This document shows, piece by piece, positions 10,901 to 22,900 of a stretch of 64,000 nt of DNA; position 1 is the first letter of the stretch, and every line of letters begins with the position of its first letter. The position numbers were made by a program, and so were the translations under genes. The stretch is from NCBI GenBank assembly GCA_963989385.1, contig OZ022502.1, positions 10,245,001 through 10,309,000 on the forward strand. Direction: 5' to 3'. The notes under the pieces are model-generated. The model had not been told where the DNA came from. It worked only from the letters and a program-made list of their open reading frames with translations, and searched no databases. Source of the stretch: Ctena decussata (lineage: Eukaryota; Mollusca; Bivalvia; Lucinida; Lucinidae).

Positions 10901-13900
10901 AAATATCTGACAAAATTCTCAAATTTGGTGCCAAGCCATGTCCTAGACCTTTTTGATAAACTTATAAGTCCAATTTTGTGTTATGGTTCCGAAGTTTGGG
11001 GATTTTCAGTGGCTAAAGATGTGGAAAAGGTGCACCTTAAGTTTTGTAAAAAATTATTAGCAGTAAAGCAGTGCACTCAAAATGATTTTATTTATGGCGA
11101 GACGGGACGTACTCCGTTACATATAAGACGGTATATGCAAATTATAAAATATTGGCTTAAAGTAATTTCAAGTCAGAACCATAAATTTATTAAGGCCACC
11201 TATGATTTGTTGCTAAGAGATCTGAATGATTTCCCTAATAAAACTAATTGGGCATCGCAAGTACGAGATATGCTTTTTAATTTAGGTTTTAACGAAATTT
11301 GGTACAACCAGTCGGTAGGTAATGAAGCGATATTCCTTTTTACATTTAAACAAAGATTAACGGACACATTTATACAAAATTGGAACGCTAGGTTAAACGA
11401 GTCAAGTAGAGCTATATTTTATAGAAATCTTAACTTTTTCTCTTATAAATCTTATTTAGATATTAAGTCTGATTCTTTAAGACATTCGTTATCGAGATTA
11501 AGGACATCATCCCACCGATTAGAAGTGGAAGTAGGTCGCTGGGCGAAACCAGAAAAAATACCTCTCGAACGCAGAATTTGTTCTACATGTAATGTATTGG
11601 AAGATGAGCTTCATTTTGTAATAGAATGTTCAAGATACACTGAACTAAGACGTAAATTTATTAAACCGTACTTTTATATTAGACCCAATGCGCATAAATT
11701 TTTTGAGTTAATACAGTCTACTAACACTAAAATAGTTGAAAATCTTGCTTTGTTTGTATACAAAGCATTTAAAGAGAGAAATAACTATGTGTTTGTATAA
11801 TATGATTTTGATTATTAGTATAAAATACCTTCTCCCAACTTAAAAACTGTCGTCTGATATGAAAAAAATGATATAATTAACTGATACCACAAATAAGTGT
11901 AGCATAATTTTATACTAGTATATATCCCTGTATCTTTTGTTTGAAGAGTCCATCATTCTGAGTCCCTGTGCCAGTGATACTCCCGGTCTCGTCATTCTCG
12001 GATCAGACTGATCCTGGAATGCTCCGCCGGATGTATGGCTCGCACAGGCATGCTGTGTCTCTGTTTCTTGGATTGCTTAGATGTTGCCATGTCACACGGA
12101 AAGGAACACCCCAGCGGGCGCACGGCGTTAATTCGGCATTGGATCAACGTTCATTCAACGTCATTATGTTGAATCGACATTGATGCAGTGCTGATTCGGC
12201 TTAGTTTGCCCGATGGGATGGTCATCCTGTATAGTATATTTCGTACTGCGTTAGCAGTTCCTAGTTACTGTTCACCATGTTTGTCACAATGTATGTTAAA
12301 ATGTATTTGTATGTGTATGCTCATGGGCCAGTTGGCCTAATGCTAATAAAATTATCTATACAATACAATCTTGGGATTAGAACGAAAGCTGAGTGCTTAT
12401 AGAGTTCTTCTCCCTAATACAATACAACTGTATAGGTTAATTCCTGTACGGTCTGATTTTTAACACAAAAATAATTGCGATTATTGCCATTGCAATAAAG
12501 CCTATTTATTTTTGCAGCCATATAGTTTCGGCTGTATCGTTTTTATGTGTATGTACGAACACTCGTGTTGCAATTCTGAGTTTGGCCGAAAACGGAAATT
12601 TACGAATTCTGCCGACTGATTGTTTATCTTCGTGTCAAGGACGCTGATGTCATTCTCTCTTCAAGGTTAATTGCAGCCATTGATGCAAAAGTCTATTGAG
12701 CATAAAAGCAAATCTAAAAAATTCGTAATTCCCTTGAGTTTTTCACATTTAGATCTAGCGCAATATTAAGATGGCGGGGAAGCGCGGTAGAGGGCAGAAA
12801 AGAAAAGGAACCAGCTCGAATGTGGTTGCGGAAAAGCGGAGAAGAAAGGAAAGGGAAGACGAGGACGAACTGACCTTGGACCAAAACGTCGAGCGTTTAG
12901 ATTTACTTTCTGAAGGCACAGTACAACAGGCTGGGGCAGGTAAACCTCGGCATGTTAACTCGAGTAATGCGAGCACAAAAACTAGAGCGATAGTCGATTT
13001 CGAACAGCTTATTCAGGAGTCACTAGGCAGTGACCTCCAGGCTAAATCTAACACTGTTGCCAGTTCGCAGCCCGAGTCTGAGCAGAGTAATCTGGCTCAG
13101 GTGTTTGAGCAGGACCCTCCGGAAATGGTGAGGTGTGGTGAAGATGCAATAGCTTTACATGTACCAGAAGCAATAAAGCGTAAAATCAGGCGTCATGAGT
13201 TTGTGAATCTGGCTGTTTTGCTGAAGGGTGGGGTGGAGCTGGCTGAATTGTATGGGAGTAATCTACTGAGCATTAATGAAAAGGGGCAATTAGAAACAAA
13301 GCCAAAAACTGTTACAGACAAAATTTTCTCAGTTGAGAAATGGACAGATGCATTCTTAATTTTTTCAAGTATCTATTTGCTAGAGTACCCTCATAAAACG
13401 CAGGAAATCTTAAAATATACCTCTATCATCAGAGAGGCTGCTACTCGGTCTCCTTGGTTACAATGCAGACTGTATGATGAACAGTTTCGCCTGCGGCAAA
13501 CTTTAAGAGTACAGTCTTGGGGAGAAATTAATTCGCATTTATGGCTTAGGTGTTTTTCATCACGGAGCCCATATACAAGTCAGCTTAGCTCCCCCCAGAC
13601 AACGGTGACACAGAGGACACCTACTTGCCTAGATTTTAATAAAGGCTCTTGCAAATGGTCAGTTTGTCGATATTTACATGTGTGTGCAATTTGTTCTTCT
13701 TCAGCTCATGGCAAGTGGGAGTGCCCTAATAACATCCCAACACATGTGTTGCCGCAAAACAGTCAGGTTCAGTCTCAATCACAGCCGTTTCGTGCTTCAT
13801 TTCGGGGAACAAGAAGCTTTCGCCCCTACTGGCGAGGAGCAGGGCGCCGCCCAGCAAGGGGAAGTTCATATTAATTTGTCCCTTTCATCAATAGCTCCAA

Positions 13901-16900
13901 GCCCAATTAATGTCAACGAATTGGAAAAAGAATTAGCTAGTTATAATTCACCAGACGCTGCAATTATTTTAGATGGTTTCAAAAATGGTTTCAGCATTCA
14001 TTATGAAGGCCCACATGAGCCAACAGACTCCAGAAACATAAAATCAGCAAACCAGCATCCAGAGATTGTGCTTCAAAAAATTCAAAAAGAGCTACGGATG
14101 GGCCGGGTTGCTGGTCCCTTCAATCAGCGACCGTTAAAAAATTTACGGGTTTCCCCCATTGGTATTGTACCTAAAAAGGAGCCAAATGAATTCCGTCTTA
14201 TACATCATTTGTCTCATCCTTTTGGTTCCTCAGTTAATGACTATATTGACAAGACAAATAGCTCAGTTCAATATACTAGTTTTGACGAGGCAGTGTACAT
14301 GGTTCAAGAGTTAGGTCGTAACTGTTTACTGTTCAAAATTGACATCCGTAGCGCTTTTCGCCTTTTGCCTTTGGCAGTCTCTGAATTTGATCAGCTTGGT
14401 TTCAAGTTCAAAGGTCAATACTACATTGAGAAGTGCATGCCCTTTGGCTGTTCGGCCAGCTGCAAAAAATGGGAACTGTTTGCTACTTTTTTGGAATTTC
14501 TCGTCCGGAAAAAGGCTGGAAGCAATTATTTGCTGCATTATCTAGATGATTTTCTTGGGGGCGGAAAAAGTGGAACAAAAGACTGTTCAAAATTGATGCA
14601 GGTTTTTCAGCAGTGTATGAAGCAGCTGAATGTTCCCATTTCTGAAGAAAAAACAGCTGGCCCAGCCACTATCATTTGTTTTTTAGGTTTGGAGATAGAT
14701 TCAGAGAAAATGGAGGTTAGAATACCTCTCCACAAAATACAGGAAATTATTGATCGCATTGACAATTTTTTGCAGCGGGAAAAAGTAACATTGCGTGAGA
14801 TGCAGAGTTTGATTGGGGTGTTGAATTTTGCATGCAGAGCCGTTGTGCCAGGTAGACCATTCTGTAGACGTCTGATTAATGCCATTTGTGGTCTGACAAA
14901 ACCATTCCATCACCTTCGCATCAATAAAGGTATCCGGCAAGACCTTCGCATGTGGAAACAATTTTTCCAGAATTTTAATGGCATTGCCGTTTTTCATGAC
15001 AGGTTCTGGGTTTCCAATGACCATGTACAGTTATTTACAGATAGTGCAGCAGGTGAAGGCATGGGATTTGGGATCTATTTTGCAGGTGAATGGACTTGTG
15101 CTCAGTGGCCAAACAGTTGGTTTTTGCAGGGTCATACTGCAGATATTACAGTGTTGGAGTTGTTTCCTATTCTTGTTGCTTTGTATATATGGGGGGAGAA
15201 GCTTAGGAATAAGAAAATTTGTTTCAGATCTGATAATCTAGCTGTGTGTCACATTCTTAATAGTATGACGTCCCGTTCGGACAGAGTGATGGTTCTTGTC
15301 AGAAACATTACACTCAAGTGTTTGGCAATGAATATTGCTGTTAAGGGTCAGCATATTAGTGGAATTTCTAATTCTTTGTGTGACTCATTGTCTCGTTTCA
15401 ATCAGGACAAGTTTCGACAGCTAGCTCCAGATGCAGCAGAAGAACCAGCAGCAATCCCCGACCATCTTTGGCGCATCTTCGATCAGGAGTTGCTTCCCTT
15501 TTAAAGGCTAGCTTGGCTGTAAATTCAAGTTTAGCTTATAAAACAGCTTGCCGTAAATATCAGGACTTTAGAAGGGATTATAATTTGCCATTGCTATGGC
15601 CATCGCCAGTGGCACATTTGGTGTTATTCATCGCCTTTTGTTTTGAAGCTGGTTTGGCAGCATCTACCATCAGGCTGTACACATCTGGTGTATGTTTCGT
15701 ACATAAAATATGTGGATGGTCAGATCCATCGGAGCATTTCATAATTCGTAAGCTGTTGGAAGGTTGTAGGCGTGCAAGACAGAGAAAAGATGGTAGAGTG
15801 CCTATTACCCTCGCTATATTGAAAAAGATTTGTCAGCATTTACCATTTGTTACATGTTCCCGTTACGAAACACTTTTGTTCCGAGCTGTCTATTCGCTTG
15901 CTTATTTTGGTCTTTTTAGGGTTAGTGAGCTGGTCGTTACTCATCCTATTGCCTCGAGCCATGCTCTTGGTATAAATGATGTTACTTTTGAGAAGTCTTC
16001 AGAAGCTATGATCATTTGCATTCGTTCATCTAAAACTAATCAGAGGGGTCCGGCTGTATCAATTCGTATACCTGGTTCTGCATCAGATGGTATTTCGTGT
16101 GTTCAGTTGGTGAAAGATTACGTTCAAATCAGACCAAAATATGGGGACTTCTATTTCTGTCATGCTAATGGTGAACCACTTACCAGGTCCCAATTTTCGG
16201 GAGTTCTTTGCAAAGTTCTTAAACACGCTGGCTTCTTAACTAATGCTTACCGCTCGCATAGCTTCCGAATTGGTAGAGCTAGTGAGTTAGCTGTGAAGGG
16301 TGTTTCTGATGATAACATTAAACAAATGGGCAGATGGACTTCCAATGCATACATGTCTTATTTACGCATGTAGTTTCTGTTGTACCACAGACTTAATTTT
16401 TTGGCCTGACCTGACTAACAACAGAAGCTTTGAGCATGTAGTATTTTTTATATGCATGGCATGGTTCTTTTGTCAGTTTTCTAATCACAGGTACCTGGGG
16501 TTTCTACAAGATAGCAACTCTAATACATATAAATTGCTTTATTTGTAACGTGTATCAATTAACATTCCAGACATCTGGATGGTAGGCGATTCGATACTTC
16601 GGCATGCTGGTGAGACAGCAGTAATGCAAGGAAATCCTAATCTTGGTTTACAAGATAAGATCATTGACTGGGATGGCCGGTCTTCCATGATGATCCAGGA
16701 TCTTCATGGGTCTCTCCAATATGGCCTGTTGAAGGCAAGGAGGCCTTTGATGATTCTCCTTCATCTTGGGGGCAACAATATAGACAATACAAATACCTGG
16801 AAAATAGTGAAAAATACTGAAGCGGAAGTCAGTTATATTTTCCTTCATTTTTCTGATGCATTGTTGGTATGGACAGACATTCTTCCGCGCTTTCATTGGC

Positions 16901-19900
16901 GAAACACTCCAAATGATGACCATTCACTTAAATCTATGGATCTCAAGCGGAAGAAGGTCAATCGCAGAATTAGGAAAATTGTTCTGGCGCATCCAAATGG
17001 GAGAGCTATTATTCATAAAAATATTGATCGCCATACTCCAGGTTTCTTTGAACATGATGGTGTGCATTTAACACTTGTAGGAAATTATATGTATTTGCAT
17101 ACCCTTGCCGAGGCTCTATCTGCTTTCCTAAGTAATAGTGGCATCAAAGTTTTTGATTCTGAATAGAATTTTGGGGAACAAATCAATGTCTCATAACTTG
17201 GTGAGACACTGATTTGCTGTGGCGGAAAATTCTATGTAGCCGATGGTCGGAAATTCGGGCTATAATCAAAGGGAGCATAGCAGTGAGCATTTCAGCATTC
17301 ATGATTATTTCCCTTGAACAGATCCTGGCTGGAATCATCTGACAAGGGTGCCATCATAAAATTTATCCTTTTTTAAGGGCTTACGCCGCCCGGAACAGTC
17401 GATAATAATGCATATGACTAGGCAGCTAAGGTCCTTTTTTGGATGTAATGCGATATGTGCTTATAGCGAGCATTTTTTGATGTAATGCGATATGTGCTTA
17501 TAGCGAGCACATTGTATATAGGAAGCAGTAGTTTGCGAAATTGTAAACTTTAGCTCAGCTGACCATCGGTTATTTAGTTTTTTCCAATCTCTACCTAGGT
17601 GCCTTTCGTCTTATATGACATATAGGCAATCATCAGGGGAGATATAACATCGCGGCCTGATATGGTCCACAATTAAGTTTTCACATGTATCCGTGTTTGA
17701 AATGATTGTGTTAGAATTAAGTAATCAGAATATAATTTGTTTGGATATAATGTTTTTGGTTATCATTTAGGCTGTCATAAAATAAATCATAATTGTTATC
17801 CCTAGTACAGGAACCTACCTTTAAGTGTGATTATAAGAAAAACAAGGGCTTCGCAAGCGGCGCATAATACGCCCGTTTTAATGTCATAAAGGAGTATGGA
17901 ATGAACAAGATTGTTTACAAAAGGATGGATAGGCAGACAAACAGGGGCAACCACTTTATAACTAATGACGGCAACATTATTCAAATATTTAACACATCAA
18001 ATACTATGAGTATACCAAAAATCAGCTTCAAAGTTATTGTGGCTCAAAAGTTGAGTAATGCCATAGTTGAACAAGGGAGATAATTCATAAACTAAATATA
18101 CTAGATTCTTGGCTCTACTACATTCCCCTGACAAAATCACATGTAGGGTTAAGGAATCACAGAGGAAACAGGAAATTTATGCAAGGGCAGATAATTCAGT
18201 AAGCCAGAGTTGTGGTTCTTGCTTGGGATACATTGCCCCATTATTAAACATATTCCTACAAAGTTCCATTCTAATATTTCAAAAGGTTAAGGAGATATGG
18301 AGTGACTGAGAAATGCCTAAAATTACTTATCAAAGGGAAGTAACTCCAAAATGAAGAAAGGGGGAGCAACCATTCTTGTATGCCACGCATCGTCTTGTGA
18401 TCATGCACATTGCTATAAAGTTTCATCATGATATTCCAAACGGTTACAAAGTTAAGGTATGCACAAGATATGTATACACAAAAATAACCATAATCAACTA
18501 ATGAAAGGGATGTAACTCTAAAATGAAGAAAAGGAGAGCAGCTATTTTTGTACGCGACACATCGTTGAGACTTCATACACATTGCTATGAAGTTTCATGA
18601 AGGTATCCCAAACGGTTATCTAGTTATGGCACGCACAAGACTGGCAGGGAAAAAATTAATCAAAAGGGCATAACTTGGAAACTAAGGAAGGGGGAGCAAC
18701 CAGTTCTGTACGCGACACGTTCCCCCAACCTAATACATATTCCTACCAAATATCATGAATATATCCCAAACAGTTAATGAGTTATGGAACGCACAAGAAT
18801 GTTTACGGACGGACGGACAGATGGACAGACGGACGGACGGACGGACGGACAGGGCCATGACATAATACGTCCGTTTTTTTCGAAACGGGCGTATAAAAAT
18901 TGATATTTCAGCATTCATTATTGTTAAAATTCTACAAGAAGAGCTTTGCGCTTCATGGAACTTTAGCTCCGCCCACTGGCTTCATCACATGATGAACCCT
19001 GAAAAATCTTCGCCCTTCATGGAATTTTAGCTCCGCCTACTGGCTTCATCACATGATGAACCCTGAAAAATCAAATTTTAATTCTTAAATCAATGCTAGG
19101 CATTTCATTATTTTCTTACAGTTAAACACTTTTTGAAGTTAATAAACAATTTTTTCATGGTTACAAAAATCCTAAAAGCTTCCTGATTCAACGTCAAACA
19201 GTTGCTTCAAAAACAGCCTTTTTGTGCTGTAAAGCCAAAATCTTTCACTCACTGTTGAATAATGGTAACACACCACAGCTCACAATGAAACTACAACCAT
19301 GGCTCTCAATGAGACAAAACTACAGCCATGACTCTCTATGAGACAACACTACAACCATGGCTCTCAACTAGACAAAACTACAATCATGGCTCTCAACAAC
19401 AAAAAATACAATCATGGCTCTCAACTAGACAAAACTACAATCATGGCTCTCAACAAAAAAAAAATACAATCATGGCTCTCAACTAGACAAAACTAAACCT
19501 TGGCTCTCAACTAAACAAAACTACAACCATGGCTCTCAAATACACAAAACTACAACCATGGCTCTCAACTAGATAAAACAACAACCATGGCTCTCAATGA
19601 GACAAAATTACAACCATGGCTCTCAATGAGACATAACTACAAAGGAATATTAGACAAGAGATAGTTAATAAATAAGCATTCTAATGCACATACAAATGGA
19701 ATGCGCTGTCTGATTGGATAACATCAAAACTTTGTGACAGTAGATCCTGCAATACACTGTCACAAACCCGACGTCATTATGAAACTTCGCATCTCATTGG
19801 CTGAGGTCTGGTTGAATGTTGCAGAAACTGTTTGCTTTGTGTGTGATGTAGGACACTTTGAATGATGAAAATGTGAAGAAATGCTTTAAAATGGGGATAA

Positions 19901-22900
19901 AAAGCATGGGGATAATTGTTGTGAAAATAATCATCTGGGGAAGTAAATTGTTGGTTTTATGGTCGCAAATTGCATTTTAGGAGTCTGCTGACGCGTTGCC
20001 ATAAAATGAAAATTACAACTATAAAACCAACAATTACCTCCCCAAATGACAATTTTGAATAAAATTACATCCCCTAATTTATGCTCACTTGCCTAAGGTC
20101 ATTCTCTTTATAATGCTATTCTATAATGCTATGCCTTTTTACGGACCCCACATATTGCATAAGGAAGGGAGTGTACTCTAAACTCACCTGCAAAGCTTCT
20201 GTATACTTGGACAGGTCTTTATAATTATTGGCACGCTCAAAGTAAAGAATGCTCAGCCTCTCTGTCTTGCCACTTGCTTCAGAAACCTCTATAGCAGATG
20301 ACAGGTATTCTTTGGACTATAAAAATTGGCATATGAAGCATTAAGCATAACGAGACATGTGTTGTGGCCATTTTTACCAAGGAAGAAAATTCTTTCCATT
20401 AAAGAGTATAACCCATTTCATTCGGGATACCCCTTTAGCGGTATTTGGGCAAACAGTTTAGATCCAGCTCAGGCTACACAAACGTGTGGCCTGATCTGAG
20501 GTCTGAACGGTTTACTGCCTAGACATCATTTCTACAAGAGTTACCCAATATTGTCAAAATGTTCTTGATTTTTGATGCAGACAACAATTTCAGCAGACGA
20601 CAAAAAATACCCAGAATGCAATGGGTTAATGAATGGACATATGGTGCCAGGAGCGTGCAACTATGGATACATTCCGCTGAACCTCCTGGGGCCGTATTCA
20701 TAAAGCTACTTAAGTGGTTGCTATGCTGTTGCTAAGGTTAAATTTCTATGTTGGAGATTCCCTACAACTATGAAATTTGGTATGGAGGAACAGTCTTTGT
20801 AAGACTGTTCCTCCAGACCAAATTTCATAGTTGTAGGGAATCTCCTTCAAAGAAATTTTGCCTTAGTAACAGCATAGCAACCACTTAAGTCGTTTTATGA
20901 ATACGGCCCCTGGGGAACATTTCTAAGAGAATCTAAACAACAACACAAAGCTCTAGATAAGAGGGGTATTTGATGATAATTGAGGGATAATTTTTTTTAT
21001 TTGTCATTGAAACCATATGTTGTGACCCCTCATCTGAAGTGTCTCATCGAGATTTTAGTTGAGGGGTCACAACATATGTTTTTATGCAGAATTAACAAAA
21101 ATTATCCCTAATTATCACCAAATACTCCTCTTATCTAGAGCTCTGACAACATTTAAAGGACACTTTTTATGAAATAGGGAGCAAATGTTTAGCCTGAATT
21201 CAATAAATTCAGCACCATGCCCCCTACCCTCCCCCCCCCCTCACCCACAACCCCTACCCCAGGGAAGTGTTCCCATATATTCCCATTCATTTTAAAATAT
21301 ATACAAGTATTCAAACATGCAAGAGAGATGAATGAACAACTTTGCTGCAATTTTCCATCCTTTTCAACAGTATTTCAGTCATACCAAGATGATGGAAGGG
21401 GGATAATTAATGGCTGTTTACATTTGAAAAGATTTCCCCCTCCAGTGAGAATCAAACCTGGTAGTCCGGAACCACTAGATCAGCAGGCAAGCGCTTTACC
21501 CACTGAGCTACCAGGGTTCCTCACCTAAGAGAGGGCAAGAGAGAGAGAGACAGAGAAAAAGAGAGAGAGAAAGAGACAGAGAAAGAGACAGACAGAGAGA
21601 CAACTCCCATTTTCAAAGGGAAGCCATTTTAGCAGGAAAAGGATTTTCTTTTACATTATTCAAATGATGCTTCAAAACTGGGGCCCTCTTAGAGGGTAGG
21701 ATTTGCTCTCCCTTTGGACTAACCTATTTTCTATAAAAGAAGCCACCAAACATAAGGGAGGTAATTACTTTCAAAATTCTAAGTATTGGGATAGATAGAT
21801 CTGAGCAAAGAGTGCAGACCCAGATCAGACTGCTCCTAAAGAGGAGCAGTCTGATCAGGGCCTACACTGTTTGCCATTCCTGCTACATCTCTTTTGGATG
21901 CATTACTGCACTGTGAAACCAAACTATTCCATTTCTAGAACAATAACGGTAATTATATTAGGTGTCCCAATTTATAGCCACCAAATTATAACTTAACCTC
22001 ATCAAGGGGAAATAACTCCAAAAGTATGAAATGGAGAGTAGTGAATCTTGTATGCGACATATTCTCAAGACATGAGTAAGGCCGCGTTTACACGACCAAA
22101 GTTTTCTATGAGAAAGTAGGTTTGCCTCAGAAAAATTTGCTCCTGTAAATGCCAAAATATGACAATGTTTCTTTGACAAATATATATGGTAAAGTTACTT
22201 TGATAGATTAAATTTGTCCTTGTAAACGGAGAATTTTGCTAAAGATTATGTAACAAAGGACTTCGCTATAAGAGTGGAAAATGTGACAAAGATTTTGTTT
22301 CATCGCTGCAGGTGACTTTGACGAATAATATTTGGTCGTGTGAACACTGCAGCAAATATTTCATTGCCAAAGTTTATGTGACAAAGATTCTATGGCACAT
22401 TTTCTTTAACAAATAATTCTTTAATAAATAAACGCAAAATGTTTGTCATACTTTCTTTGTTAAAGTTTCTGTGACATAGAAACTTTGCTCGTGTAAATGC
22501 GGCCTAACTGTGCTGTATCATTTAAATATACTTGTTAATCAGTTATAGCTCAAACACATAGACAGCTCACTGGTTAAAGGTAATACCACTATATGCCCTT
22601 CCAGCAGTTTTTGAATGGCAGAGGCCATAAAAAAATATTCCAGCGTTATCATCAAACCCCATCCCCACTTCCGCCCCCTTTGTTTGGAGAAACATCTTAC
22701 CTGTTCATATTTAGCCTGTTTACTGAGAAGCATAGATAATCCTAGAAAGGCTTCTATATTCTGATGGTCGAGCCTCAGAACTTGGAGAAATACACTTTCA
22801 GCTTTATCCAGTTTATCCAGGGTCCCTAACACATTGCCCTGAAATATAGACATGAATCAACAGCACAATGTACAAAGTTTAATTGAGCCGTGACACGAGA

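Larger units (their letters stand above)
6308..17820. mobile_element. TTAA-flanked inverted-repeat frame around both retroelements
   Basis: The left edge reads TTAA (6304-6307) then AGGTAGGTTCCTGTACT; the right edge reads AGTACAGGAACCTACCT then TTAA (17821-17824). The 17-bp inverted repeats are perfect. TTAA duplications are typical of piggyBac and Kolobok DNA transposons; the termini are not piggyBac-like (no CCC start). The most economical reading is an older non-autonomous TTAA element into which the non-LTR and Ngaro-like elements inserted later. Confidence 0.6.

Noticed and set aside
11968..12183. 71-codon frame after the non-LTR ORF2
   Set aside because: It lies in the 3' UTR with no recognisable motif.
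13678..13874. First ~65 codons of the RT frame as real protein
   Set aside because: They overlap the gag Cys/His region in another frame and match no RT element; the actual fusion or start is unknown.
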